A DNA stretch of 64,000 nucleotides. It comes from Chryseobacterium balustinum (GTDB lineage Bacteria > Bacteroidota > Bacteroidia > Flavobacteriales > Weeksellaceae). Positions 35,272 to 44,361 of this stretch are shown one piece after another; position 1 is the stretch's first letter; every line of letters starts with the position of its first letter. The stretch spans positions 62,001 to 126,000 of the forward strand of contig NZ_FUZE01000007.1 of assembly GCF_900168205.1 (NCBI RefSeq), written 5' to 3'. The notes under the pieces were generated by a model. It worked only from the letters and a program-made list of their open reading frames with translations, made no database searches and was not told the DNA's origin. A program made the translations under genes and the position numbers.

Positions 35272-35718
35272 ATGGAAATAAATAAAATTGTATTTAGGTT
35301 TTGGGGAAGCAATTTGTTGATTAGCATCATATTATTTGTTATTTATAGAATTGTGATTTCTCAAACAAAGTTGATTGATGGAAGTTCATTTGAAAAATGG
35401 ATGCAGATTTTAGAACTTATATTAAATTTAGGATTTTCATTGGTATACCTTGTTGCTATGCTTATCTCTTCTTTTGCACTTCTTCTAAATCTGATAAAAA
35501 AAATCAGGACCAGTTTCTATCTGTCGCTTTTTACATTTTTGGGATTACCAGCATTTTGTGTTATTTTTATTGTAATCACACTATTGATAGATATTTGCAC
35601 CAATGATTTAACCGTTCTTACAACACTTGCAATTTTTTCAATAATTTATCTATTCCTGACGATAATGCAATTTTTATGGTTCAGAAAAAGAATCAACAAA
35701 GTAGAGTTGAACAATTAA
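35272..35718 (+). CDS. Four-segment membrane protein, unknown
   Basis: This 148-residue protein has about four hydrophobic segments (near residues 10-28, 50-70, 82-105 and 118-138) and a basic C-terminus (RKRINKVELNN). The start at 35272 (MEINKIVFRFWG) is chosen over a TTG 27 bases upstream. No family is recognised; it forms one more unit of the accessory array. Confidence 0.6.
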   Translation: MEINKIVFRFWGSNLLISIILFVIYRIVISQTKLIDGSSFEKWMQILELILNLGFSLVYLVAMLISSFALLLNLIKKIRTSFYLSLFTFLGLPAFCVIFIVITLLIDICTNDLTVLTTLAIFSIIYLFLTIMQFLWFRKRINKVELNN

Positions 35719-35826
35719 AGACCTTAAAAAAATAATTTTTCCTGCCTAACGCAGTAAATATATTGGTCATATCACAAATTCAGAAAAAAAATATTACAAA
35801 CCAACAACAACCTAACACAACAGAAT

Positions 35827-36210
35827 ATGGATAAAACAGCAATTACCAGAGAAGATATTATTGAAGCGGAAAACAAACTTTTTTCAGCTCAACTTGTAAG
35901 CAATGTAGACATGCTTGACCAATTATTGCATGATGATTTGGTTGCAGTTGCACCGACAGGACAAATTATAACGAAAGAAATGGATTTGAACTCGCATAAA
36001 GGGAAAACAATGATTATTGAAAACGCTTCAATAGAAATTAATGACATTAAAATAACTGGCGACACCGCACTTTCTATCGTAACAATGACAGCGAAAGGAA
36101 GCATAATGGAAACACCATTAGAAGGGAAATTTAGATATTTTAGAGTTTGGAAACGCTTTGACGACACATTGAAAGTTATCGGAGCAAGTTTTATGCAATT
36201 ACCTGATTAA
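35827..36210 (+). CDS. SnoaL/NTF2-like (DUF4440) protein
   Basis: This 127-residue cytoplasmic protein has the cone-shaped NTF2-like pattern: N-terminal helix (REDIIEAENKLFSAQL), VDMLDQLLHDDLVAVAPTGQ, and C-terminal strands with FRYFRVWKRFDDTLKVIG. Such proteins may be ligand-binding or small isomerase-like enzymes; no catalytic residue can be assigned. GCCTAACGCAG upstream at about 35744-35754 marks another possible spacer. Confidence 0.75.
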   Translation: MDKTAITREDIIEAENKLFSAQLVSNVDMLDQLLHDDLVAVAPTGQIITKEMDLNSHKGKTMIIENASIEINDIKITGDTALSIVTMTAKGSIMETPLEGKFRYFRVWKRFDDTLKVIGASFMQLPD

Positions 36211-36267
36211 AAACACTGTTGTCTGTAACAAAGAAATGTAAATCCTCGTAAGTTTTCTTCCGCTTTT

Positions 36268-36555
36268 TTAGGGGTATTTTTCAGGATTTTGAGAAGTGTG
36301 AAAAACTCTAAAGATTTTGATAGTTTCCTTTTCAATTTTATAAATAATGATAAAAGGAAAAACTCTCAATGGTAAACGATGAAAATCATTATGGATTTTT
36401 TGAAAAAATGGTGTTTGCTTTAACGTTTTTTCAGCAATTAAAAGTTTTTTATAAAAGAATTTTGCAACTTTCAATGACGCATTCTCGGAGTAGTAATCTA
36501 TAGCTTTGGCTACATCAATCTCAGCGTGATGAGTATATTCAATCTCAAAAGCCAT
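36268..36555 (-). CDS. ParE/RelE-type toxin
   Basis: This 95-residue protein has the ParE-type order: helical N-terminus (HHAEIDVAKAIDYYSENAS), a middle LKQTPFF, then LPLRVFPFIIIYKIEKETIKIFRVFHTSQNP, ending with the family's HTSQNP-like tail. ParE toxins poison gyrase; RelE toxins cut mRNA; the sequence alone does not settle which. It overlaps the upstream antitoxin gene by 11 bases. Confidence 0.85.
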   Translation of the reverse strand: MAFEIEYTHHAEIDVAKAIDYYSENASLKVAKFFYKKLLIAEKTLKQTPFFQKIHNDFHRLPLRVFPFIIIYKIEKETIKIFRVFHTSQNPEKYP

Positions 36556-36817
36556 ATTTTTCTTTTATCCTTTTATGGAATTCTTCAGCGGGCATAAAAT
36601 CTTCATCCTTTAAATTTTCCATTGCATCCAATTCACGTTTTTGCGCATCTGTTAATTGGTAATTTAGATTGTGTTCATACCAATCTTTTTGAGATTTTTT
36701 TTCAAGAATTCCGTCTAAATATCCCAAAACCTGCTTCAGTATTTCCTCCGGTTCATCTTTTAATTTTTGGTTAATGATATGTAAGGTGTTAGAATTCATT
36801 TCATTTATTTTTATCAA
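36545..36817 (-). CDS. Antitoxin of the ParE-type pair
   Basis: This 90-residue acidic protein carries DAQKRELDAMENLKDEDFM and ends FHKRIKEKYGF, typical of Bacteroidota antitoxins encoded before ParE/RelE toxins. A second possible start (MNSNTLH) lies 18 bases inside. It precedes and overlaps the toxin, so both are co-transcribed. The pair lies at the edge of the accessory gene run. Confidence 0.8.
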   Translation of the reverse strand: MIKINEMNSNTLHIINQKLKDEPEEILKQVLGYLDGILEKKSQKDWYEHNLNYQLTDAQKRELDAMENLKDEDFMPAEEFHKRIKEKYGF

Positions 36818-36955
36818 AGTTAATGAAATTTAGATTTGTGATAAAAATTATTTATCAGATAAGGTTTAAGGCTAATAAAAATTGGAATAAATAAAATGAC
36901 GTATTTTAAAAAAGATTAAATTTAGAACTTGTTACAATTTAAAAAAACACACACA

Positions 36956-37447
36956 ATGGAATATCAAGCTATTGCAGAAAAATATACCAGTTTTAAAGTA
37001 TCAAAAGACGGAAACCCAGTCGGGCAGTTGAACTATAAAAGCTGGTTTAAATTCAATGCTGAAATCGAAATTTTAAACTCAAAATATCAGGTCGAACCAA
37101 AAGGTTTTTGGGGAACAACTGTTGAAGTTATTGATGGGAAAATAGTTTCACTCAAATTCACCATGAACTGGGACGGGAATATCGTTATGAATACCTTTTT
37201 CAATAATATTGAGAAAAAATACACCTTTAGCCACAAAGGTTTTTTCAGGGAATCTTTTGTGTTAAGCGATGTAAAAGGAACAGAACTTCTGATAATGAAA
37301 CCCAATATTCAGTGGCGAAGTCTGAATTATGAATATCAAATAAATACTTCGGAGGTTTTAGAAACGTTTGAGGAAAAAAATATTCTTTTGCTTATCTCCT
37401 TACATTGTGCCAATTATTATATGTCGATGATGGCGGGAATGGGTTAA
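36956..37447 (+). CDS. Hypothetical cytoplasmic protein
   Basis: The ATG at 36956 gives 163 residues. The pattern of strands (VGQLNYKSWFKFNAEIEIL, GFWGTTVEVIDGKI) and a closing hydrophobic helix (ILLLISLHCANYYMSMMAGMG) recalls LURP-one/Tubby-like folds, but that is a weak resemblance. It is unrelated to the toxin-antitoxin pair by strand. Its last bases overlap the convergent gene at 37444. Confidence 0.6.
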   Translation: MEYQAIAEKYTSFKVSKDGNPVGQLNYKSWFKFNAEIEILNSKYQVEPKGFWGTTVEVIDGKIVSLKFTMNWDGNIVMNTFFNNIEKKYTFSHKGFFRESFVLSDVKGTELLIMKPNIQWRSLNYEYQINTSEVLETFEEKNILLLISLHCANYYMSMMAGMG

Positions 37448-38292
37448 TTTATCTTATAATAAGGCTCATTAAAATATTTACTCGGTTTTATATAAACCAT
37501 CTTTCTGTCCTTATCAAAAATCCAGTTAAATCTACGCATCACATCGGCTGCGAAATAATTGGCGTGTTGAGTTTTTAGGTCTCCTGTGAAAAATCCTGCA
37601 CTAATATTTTTTAATACAATATTTCCAAGCTTTAAAAAAGGTAAAACACCTTGCTTTGTTGTGATAATTTGTCCGGCAGAATTTTTCATTGACTTTTCAC
37701 CTGTAATTTTTAGCTTTTCATTCAAATTATTGGCTTCTGCGAATTCATTACTGTATAGTAAACCTCCTGAGTAACCAGACTGAAGAAGAAAATAAGCTTC
37801 CTGTTGTTTATCTTCAACCACGTTATCTGCAACGATAAAAAATTGCCCATTTTTTACATAAAGATTCATCGGTTGATAATCCTTTAAATCTGGCTCTTTA
37901 TCATAAGAAACAAACTGACTGTTGTCATAATCGATTTTAAAATATTGGTCTTTAAAAATCCCGGTTCCTATTTTTCCATCGGCTTCGTGACCGGTAAATT
38001 CATTATCGAAAAATCTTATATTTTCATACTTTTTGTTGCCGATTTTCACCGTGTTTCCGTCACTTATTTCATCTTTAAACTTAATGTGATCTGCTTTTCT
38101 GATTCTTTCAGGAGAAATTGAAGCATCTTCCATCGCAATCTGAAACATCAGATGAAGCGAATCTTTATCATTAACCAATGTTTTTACAATGATATTATTG
38201 TGTTTCGTCAATCTGAATGGAATCTTCTCCTGAGCTTTGAAAGGATTTAAACTCAATAAAACAATGGCTAAACAGCTAAAATTCTTAAACAT
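37444..38292 (-). CDS. Secreted retropepsin-like protein, probably inactive
   Basis: This 282-residue protein has a signal peptide (IVLLSLNPFKAQ) and two halves like retropepsin-type proteases. DGKIGTGIFKDQYFKIDYD resembles the second conserved block (usually DGILG...F). The catalytic motif DTGAS appears as LLQSGYSGGLLYS, so the active Asp is lost. A non-catalytic or binding role is more likely than proteolysis. It is monocistronic between convergent and divergent neighbours. Confidence 0.6.
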   Translation of the reverse strand: MFKNFSCLAIVLLSLNPFKAQEKIPFRLTKHNNIIVKTLVNDKDSLHLMFQIAMEDASISPERIRKADHIKFKDEISDGNTVKIGNKKYENIRFFDNEFTGHEADGKIGTGIFKDQYFKIDYDNSQFVSYDKEPDLKDYQPMNLYVKNGQFFIVADNVVEDKQQEAYFLLQSGYSGGLLYSNEFAEANNLNEKLKITGEKSMKNSAGQIITTKQGVLPFLKLGNIVLKNISAGFFTGDLKTQHANYFAADVMRRFNWIFDKDRKMVYIKPSKYFNEPYYKIN

Positions 38293-38396
38293 TTTTCGAT
38301 TCTTAAAATATCCCCAAATATAGAATAATTTTTTCTCACCATTTAGATATAACTTGTCTTAAAAATAATTATCTTCGGTTAAATTAAATAAACCAA

Positions 38397-39548
38397 ATGA
38401 CGAAACATCAGCAAAGAGTCGCCGAAGTCTACCATTTTTTTGATAATAAAGACACTGTTTTAGGGTTCAGAAAGCTGTTAGATTGCGCTATTGACACTCA
38501 AGATATGTCGATTTATAAAGAAGCGATTGATTTGACAGACTGGAAAGAAACTCACAATCACGCCATCGACGAATTAATCGAAAAATCAAAAAATCTTCTC
38601 GCCAAAATTGAAAAAGTTCAGGTAAAAGAACATATTTCTGAACAGTCTGTTTTGAAAGCAAAAGATATTGTAAAATCTTACGGAAGCAACCGTTTTTCGC
38701 TCGGTCCGGTTTCTGTGGAAATCAATAAAGGACAGGTTTACGGTTTGGTAGGAGAGAACGGAAATGGTAAAACGACGTTGCTGAGAATTTTGGCGAATGA
38801 AATTTCATTTAATGATGGAAGTTTAAACTATTCTTTCAACGAAAAATCAAAAAATGAATATGACCTGAGAACGAAGTTGGTTTACATTCCGCAACGAACT
38901 GAAAAATGGTACGGAAGTCTGAAAGATAATCTGAAATTCGTTCTTTCAAATCATGGCGTTTCTCCTGAGGAAAACGAAACCAGAACGTTAATGATGATTG
39001 CCCGTCTTGGATTGTGGAATTATAAACATCTGAAATGGAGCGAACTTTCATCAGGTTACAAAATGCGTTTTGAATTGGCGAGAATTCTTTTAAGAAAACC
39101 CGAAATTCTTTTATTGGATGAGCCTTTAGCGAACCTTGATGTTTTGGCACAACAGGTAATTCTGGAAGATTTAAAATCGATTGCCAATTCGGTAAATCAT
39201 CCGATTGCTTTGATTTTAAGCTCACAACAATTATACGAAGTTGAAAAGATTTCAGACAAAGTAATTTTTCTGAAAAACGGAAAATACAAAGATAATTCTG
39301 AGGTAAATGATGATGACGAAAACCAATTGATTATAGAAATTGATACGAATGAAAGTCGTGATAAATTGCTCGAAGTTTTTAAAGATTTCAAACTGGAAAA
39401 ACTGAACTTCAATGGTGGTGTTTATGTCGCTTATTTCTCCACTGAAACTCAGTTTTATGAAGTGATTTCAGCTTTAGGAAATGCAAAAGCAGAAATTATT
39501 TACATCAGAAATATCTCGTCTTCTACGAGAAGGTTTTTCGTTAATTAA
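38397..39548 (+). CDS. ABC transporter ATP-binding protein with N-terminal helical extension
   Basis: This 383-residue protein starts with about 90 helical, charged residues, then a complete ABC ATPase: Walker A GENGNGKTT near residue 125, signature LSSGYKMRFELARILLRKP, and Walker B EILLLDEP. The signature LSSGY is a mild variant of LSGGQ. About 90 further residues follow the ATPase. It lies 21 bases before a large membrane protein gene, so the two probably form an exporter or membrane complex. The substrate is unknown. Confidence 0.87.
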   Translation: MTKHQQRVAEVYHFFDNKDTVLGFRKLLDCAIDTQDMSIYKEAIDLTDWKETHNHAIDELIEKSKNLLAKIEKVQVKEHISEQSVLKAKDIVKSYGSNRFSLGPVSVEINKGQVYGLVGENGNGKTTLLRILANEISFNDGSLNYSFNEKSKNEYDLRTKLVYIPQRTEKWYGSLKDNLKFVLSNHGVSPEENETRTLMMIARLGLWNYKHLKWSELSSGYKMRFELARILLRKPEILLLDEPLANLDVLAQQVILEDLKSIANSVNHPIALILSSQQLYEVEKISDKVIFLKNGKYKDNSEVNDDDENQLIIEIDTNESRDKLLEVFKDFKLEKLNFNGGVYVAYFSTETQFYEVISALGNAKAEIIYIRNISSSTRRFFVN

Positions 39549-39569
39549 TCTTTTTTAATTCAAATTAAA

Positions 39570-41447
39570 ATGCAAAAACTCAATAAATTCAACCAATATT
39601 TGCTCGAAAGATATCCTACAGTTTGGAACACTAAAATTGTATGGATGCTTTTGGCGGCTCTCGTTTTTCATATTGTCTTTTTTATCATCGGTTATGTGTC
39701 GCATATCGATCCTGTTTCGCTTCAGAAATATTCAGTAAAAGATGATTATTTCAGAAATGGTGTCATTTTCATTCATCTTATTATTTCCATTTTACTGATT
39801 GTAGGATGGCTTTTGATGATGCTTAAAAACAATGCATTCAAGAATTTTTATCCTACTTCTAAAGGGAAACTGTTTGGTCAGTTTGTGCAGTATTTTATTA
39901 TTATTTTTTCGTGTACCACGTTTTATTTCTCGTACATGACGGGTTTCAGAATGTTTATCGATAATAAATATCCTGACCAGGAAATGGCAAAAAACGTTGA
40001 TATCATCAACCGAACTGCACCTTTTCTTTCTCAAAATATAGAGTCTTATACTTTAGAGAACAGATTGTTTCCAAAACCTTTCTTCGATTTGTATTGTGAA
40101 AATAATATTGAAAAAATAGACCGAAACAAAAAGTTTTTTGTCTATTACAATAGAGTGTATCAGTATTATATTCTTTATTCAAAGAAATCTTATCAAAAAG
40201 ATAAGAAAGGAAATTTCATACCTCCAAATCCTGAATATTCGAACAAGATACAGCCCGCTTATTCAGACGAGGAAGAAAAATTTGAAACCTTTTATTATAA
40301 AAAAGATGTTGTAGATCTTTCATCACAGATTCAAACGACTCAGCCAAGTTTTTATAATTTTTCTGAGATTTTCTATGATTATGATTTTAAAAGTTTTGAT
40401 GACGGAGTGGGAGCTGTAGATGCTAATTACTATGATAAAAACTCTCCTGATTATATTCTTAAAAATAAAAAAGCGATTATTAATCAAAAAACGGCTGCAC
40501 TTTTAAATTCAAAAAATTCTGCAGAATTAGAAAAACTTTTTGAAGATTTTCTTTCGATTTCTAAAACGTACAGCGTTAGGAATAATCTGAATGCTAAAAA
40601 ATGGGTTTCTATGATTTACTCAAAAGACAACCCAAATTTTGAAGTCCGTTATTTCATCAAAGATTATGGTGGAAAAACAAGAATAGATGAAGATGCGTAT
40701 TATGAAGAAACAGTGGCAGTAGATTCTGTAGTTGTAGCAGCTGATTATCCTAATGAAAATGATATCAGAGACAGTATAAAGATCAGTGAGTTTAATCCTG
40801 AAATCAATCAACAGCTAGCTCCGGATAAATATGTGAAAAATAATATGACAGAGTATTATTATCTGTCTGAAAACATGAAAGACCTGCTTAAAAATGTAGA
40901 TTCTGTGAAGAAAGATGATTTCTTTTCAGATAACGTACATATTTATATCTGGATTGCATTTTTCCTTTCTACTTTTATTTTTGGTTTCAGAATTACCGGG
41001 CTTCGTTCATTACTTTTCAGTGTGATTAGCGCAGGAGTTTTAACCTTATCTATTACGTTGATTACTATGTTTTACGGACTCACTTTCAGAGGACAGGAAG
41101 AGTTTTTTGTTGCCTATTTTGTTTTGTTTATCGGTCTCATTATTCTATTAATTCCGTTACTGAAAATGAATATGACCAATAAAATGGTATCATCTGTTTT
41201 GATTAATATTTCTTTGAACGGTTTTGTGCTGTTGATGCTTTTAATTTTTGCAATTATCAGTCTTCATCAGAAAGCAGCATGTCAAATACCTGTTACCCAT
41301 ATAGACTACGATTATACCTACCAAAACTGTCCGAATATTTTTGAAGATTTGGGCTTTATATTAAGTTATATCATCCTGATACTAGGTTTTGTTTTCATGT
41401 ATTTTTATACTGCTATTTTGCAGAAATGGAAAGCAATGCCGGAATAA
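39570..41447 (+). CDS. Membrane protein partner of the ABC ATPase
   Basis: This 625-residue protein has an N-terminal membrane pair (about residues 22-42 and 68-85), a third segment near 108-128, a long hydrophilic region of roughly 320 residues, and at the C-terminus five to six hydrophobic segments (from IYIWIAFFLSTFIFGF on). The layout suits a type of ABC-2 permease with a large extracytoplasmic domain. No family motif is recognised. A hairpin terminator follows the stop. Confidence 0.75.
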   Translation: MQKLNKFNQYLLERYPTVWNTKIVWMLLAALVFHIVFFIIGYVSHIDPVSLQKYSVKDDYFRNGVIFIHLIISILLIVGWLLMMLKNNAFKNFYPTSKGKLFGQFVQYFIIIFSCTTFYFSYMTGFRMFIDNKYPDQEMAKNVDIINRTAPFLSQNIESYTLENRLFPKPFFDLYCENNIEKIDRNKKFFVYYNRVYQYYILYSKKSYQKDKKGNFIPPNPEYSNKIQPAYSDEEEKFETFYYKKDVVDLSSQIQTTQPSFYNFSEIFYDYDFKSFDDGVGAVDANYYDKNSPDYILKNKKAIINQKTAALLNSKNSAELEKLFEDFLSISKTYSVRNNLNAKKWVSMIYSKDNPNFEVRYFIKDYGGKTRIDEDAYYEETVAVDSVVVAADYPNENDIRDSIKISEFNPEINQQLAPDKYVKNNMTEYYYLSENMKDLLKNVDSVKKDDFFSDNVHIYIWIAFFLSTFIFGFRITGLRSLLFSVISAGVLTLSITLITMFYGLTFRGQEEFFVAYFVLFIGLIILLIPLLKMNMTNKMVSSVLINISLNGFVLLMLLIFAIISLHQKAACQIPVTHIDYDYTYQNCPNIFEDLGFILSYIILILGFVFMYFYTAILQKWKAMPE

Positions 41448-41466
41448 ATTTTTCTAATATATTTTA

Positions 41467-41493
41467 AAACCTCATATTTTTATGAGGTTTTTG
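41467..41493 (+). terminator. Terminator after the ABC operon
   Basis: AAACCTCATA-TTTT-TATGAGGTTT forms a 10-bp stem at 41467-41490 followed by more T. Confidence 0.8.
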
Positions 41494-41517
41494 TTTCATT
41501 AAAATTTAAGAATGTGA

Positions 41518-41743
41518 ATATTATTCAGATGTTACTCAACGCAGATTTGTTTCAAAAAAAGAAAGTGATCGACAGACATTCTTTTCTGACTTTGGAAGGC
41601 GATATCGACAGCAATATTTATTATGTTGAAAAAGGAAGTTTGCGCATTTTCATTAGAGATGAAGATCAGGAAAGAACTATTCGTTTTGGATATAAAGAAA
41701 ATATTATTGTCTGTCTCGATTCTTTTTTATCTGAAAAACCGAC
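41518..41743 (+). pseudogene. Truncated duplicate of the Crp/Fnr gene
   Basis: These 226 bases match 50633-50858 (minus strand) with three mismatches and no gaps. They encode the first ~75 residues of the cNMP-binding fold (starting LLNADLFQKKKVIDRHS) but lack the original start and everything after SEKPT. At 41744 the sequence switches to the 3' part of an integrase read on the opposite strand. Near identity indicates a recent duplication or gene conversion. The two copies form a long inverted repeat 8.9 kb apart. Confidence 0.9.
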
Positions 41744-42615
41744 GGTTGAGATGTCGATCTTCTGACGACGGGTGAATATCCACTGGTCTCCATTAATTCT
41801 GATATTGATGTGAGCCTTTTTCAATTTCTTCACATCCACATGGGCTAAGCCTGTTTAACAGTAGAAAAGAAAAACATCCCTTACTTGTGTCAATCTATCG
41901 GACACAAATTCCTTTTCATAGATCATCTGAATTTCTTCTTTAGTAAGATATGGTCGTTCAACAGCTTTAAGCTTTGCTTTGTAGCTAAGAAAAGGATCTT
42001 TGGAAAGCCAGCCATTCGCCATGCTTAACCGAATGATCTTTTTGAAATTCTTGATATACTTTACCGCGGTATTATTAGCGCATTTGCGTACGCTGCGAAG
42101 CCAAAAATCATAATCCATTATGAAAGCATGATCAATTGCCTTGATATCAATATCAGAAGTTTTATATTTCCAGATTAGGAATTCCTGTGTATGCTTTAAC
42201 GATGTTTTATAGCGCTCCAATGTTCCGGGGCAAAATCCTGACCTATCAGTGCTTCCACTTTATCATTATGTTCCTGAAAAATAGGAATGAGCATTCGTGT
42301 GGAAACATCAGTTCCAAGCAGTTTAGATTTTAAACCAACTGCCGTTACATTGTTATCCTCTTTTAACGTTACGTAGTGTGAATCTTAAACCTGTTGCTCT
42401 AAAGTCTTAAGATAGACATTAAGCGTTCTAGCCTCCTGAGAGTTACCCAGTGCCTTATGCGCTTTACCATCCCATTTCTGCGGTCCAATATATCTTTTAG
42501 CAGCAATGTCCGCTGCCTTGCCATCTATCGTAATTCGTAAGTAGATGGGAGCGGTGCCGTTTGTACGGATCTTATTCTTTTTTATAAAGAATAACAGATT
42601 GAATGTTTTGTTCAT
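41744..42615 (-). pseudogene. Decayed tyrosine integrase of a mobile element
   Basis: The frame starts at 42615 (MNKTFNLLFFIKKNKIRTNG) with the Arm DNA-binding domain and has a TAA at 42385-42387. A frameshift follows near 42224, before GTLERYKTSLKHTQEF (SAM-like core-binding domain). Another stop is at 41855, after DVFLFYC. The frame then continues TGLAHVDVKKLKKAH and ends FTRRQKIDIS at the junction with the crp fragment. The catalytic R-H-R-Y half is missing. The N-terminal part resembles integrases of Bacteroidota conjugative or mobilisable elements. It reads away from the tRNA-Ser gene 250 bases upstream. Confidence 0.88.
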
Positions 42616-42716
42616 GATGTGGTAACTTTAATTGTCTAATAATTTAGTTTTTGTTACCACTTTTTGCAAGATGTACAATCGTTAGACTGCCTATTAGTCG
42701 GGTTTCCCTGAATTTT

Positions 42717-42782
42717 TCGTGACCTATTTTCAAATTTTCAGGATGGGTCACGGAATAGGTCATATAAATCGTGACCTATTTT
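42717..42782. repeat. Direct repeats between integrase remnant and tRNA-Ser
   Basis: TCGTGACCTATTTT occurs at 42717-42730 and again at 42769-42782, 52 bases apart. Between them lies GGGTCACGGAATAGGTCA, which carries the same motif in inverted form. Location directly upstream of the integrase gene suggests recombinase arm-binding or attachment sequences. Confidence 0.5.
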
Positions 42783-42811
42783 GATTTTTTTTGACTCTAG
42801 CGTAAAAACAA

Positions 42812-42845
42812 AAAACGCTGTAAACATTGATGTTTACAGCGTTTT
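42812..42845 (-). terminator. Terminator downstream of tRNA-Ser
   Basis: AAAACGCTGTAAACAT and ATGTTTACAGCGTTTT form a perfect 16-bp stem at 42812-42845. It is 21 bases past the tRNA 3' end on the minus strand and has T-rich flanks. Confidence 0.85.
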
Positions 42846-42866
42846 AGCTTATTTTGGTTTCCCAAC

Positions 42867-42954
<88 letters not shown>

Positions 42955-43124
42955 TTAAACTTCGATTATATCGTTGTTTTCAGTGGTGCAAATATAGAAA
43001 GTTTTTCAATTACGTCAAAATATTTTTACTGTAAATTTTAACAAAAATTAATAATCAACTAAAAATCAGAGCAATTATTTTCTCAAATATTGATTAACAT
43101 AAAGAAAAATACAGATTGAAAACA

Positions 43125-43158
43125 GAAAAACGTACCTCATAGAAGTACGTTTTTTTGT
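43125..43158 (-). terminator. Terminator after trxB
   Basis: AAAACGTAC and GTACGTTTT pair around a nine-base loop. A-rich and T-rich flanks on the two sides make it usable in both directions, here for leftward trxB. Confidence 0.75.
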
Positions 43159-43179
43159 TTTATAAATTAATTTTAATAA

Positions 43180-44121
43180 TTAATGTAATTCTGCCAAATA
43201 CTTTTCAGCATCCATCGCTGCCATACAACCGCTTCCTGCTGCTGTAATCGCTTGTCTGTAGATATGATCCTGAACATCTCCTGCTGCAAAAACGCCTGGA
43301 AGATTTGTTCTTGTAGAGCCTTTTTCAGTAGCAATATATCCATTCTCATCCAAATCGATTTGACCAGCAAAAATATCTGTATTTGGCTTGTGTCCGATTG
43401 CGATGAAAATTCCGTGAACATCTACTGTAGATTTTTCCTGAGTCTGGTTATTAATCACAACCGCTCTTTCCACAAGATTGTTTTCACCTTCAATACCAAT
43501 CAATTCATGGTGAAATTTCACTTCGATATTCGGTGTATTTTCTACTCTGTGAATCATCGCTTTTGACGCTCTGAACTCACCTTTTCTTACCAACATGGTT
43601 ACTTTATTCACCAACTTAGAAAGATAAGTAGCTTCTTCAGCCGCAGTATCTCCTGCTCCTACAACCACAACGTCTTTTCCTCTGTAGAAAAATCCGTCAC
43701 ACGTTGCACATGCAGAAACTCCTCCTCCATTATATTTTTTCTCGTCATCAAGACCCAAATATTTTGCAGTAGCTCCTGTAGAAATAATTACAGATTTAGC
43801 CAGAATTTCTTTATTTCCTGCATACAATTTGTGAATACCGCCTTCTTCTTTTGAAAATTCAGCTTTGGTAATCATTTCGTAATGTACTTTGGTATCGAAT
43901 CTTTCAGCCTGCTTTTGTAAATCCATCATCATTTCAGGACCGGTAATTCCTGCAGGATATCCCGGAAAATTATCAACTTCTGTTGTTGTAGTTAATTGTC
44001 CACCAGGCTCTAATCCTGTGTACAATTCAGGTTTTAAGTCTGCTCTTGCTGCATAAATTGCCGCTGTAAAACCAGAAGGTCCCGATCCAACGATCACACA
44101 ATCTAAAATATTTTCTTCCAT
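43180..44121 (-). CDS. trxB: Thioredoxin reductase
   Basis: This 313-residue flavoenzyme reduces thioredoxin with NADPH. FAD binding is at VGSGPSGFTAAIYAARA (residues 11-27), the redox disulfide is CATC at residues 138-141, the NADPH site is VVGAGDTAAEEATYL, and the C-terminal FAD motif is GVFAAGDVQDHIYRQ. The length is typical of the low-molecular-weight class. Confidence 0.96.
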   Translation of the reverse strand: MEENILDCVIVGSGPSGFTAAIYAARADLKPELYTGLEPGGQLTTTTEVDNFPGYPAGITGPEMMMDLQKQAERFDTKVHYEMITKAEFSKEEGGIHKLYAGNKEILAKSVIISTGATAKYLGLDDEKKYNGGGVSACATCDGFFYRGKDVVVVGAGDTAAEEATYLSKLVNKVTMLVRKGEFRASKAMIHRVENTPNIEVKFHHELIGIEGENNLVERAVVINNQTQEKSTVDVHGIFIAIGHKPNTDIFAGQIDLDENGYIATEKGSTRTNLPGVFAAGDVQDHIYRQAITAAGSGCMAAMDAEKYLAELH

Positions 44122-44249
44122 AATTTATTTATCAATTTCAAGGATGCTAATTTCGTAATTTTTAATGTTTAATTAAAGGAAATTTAATGATACTTGTCAA
44201 TTTTTAATATGTCAAATTTCAATGACAAAATTTTAATTTTCATACCGCT

Positions 44250-44330
44250 TTGCGACCCGACCTGAGTGGAGCTCTTTTTGTGCAACAAAAAAGCGGGAAC
44301 GGAGGGCGGAAATTGTCGCCAAAATAAAAA
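44250..44330. repeat. Dispersed repeat of the CCCGAC...GGCGGA family
   Basis: GCGACCCGACCTGAGTGGAG is followed by CTTTTTGTGCAACAAAAAAG (self-complementary) and GCGGGAACGGAGGGCGGAAA. The order of the blocks matches the reverse strand of 19493-19580. It lies in the trxB-holA gap. Confidence 0.55.
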
Positions 44331-44361
44331 TTCACACGCAAAGCAAATTAGTTATTTACTT

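Noticed and set aside
37444..38292. Active aspartyl protease
   Set aside because: The catalytic DTG position reads QSG, so enzymatic activity is not supported.
41514..41765. A second functional Crp/Fnr regulator
   Set aside because: The copy lacks the HTH, half of the sensor fold and its native start, and ends in unrelated sequence.
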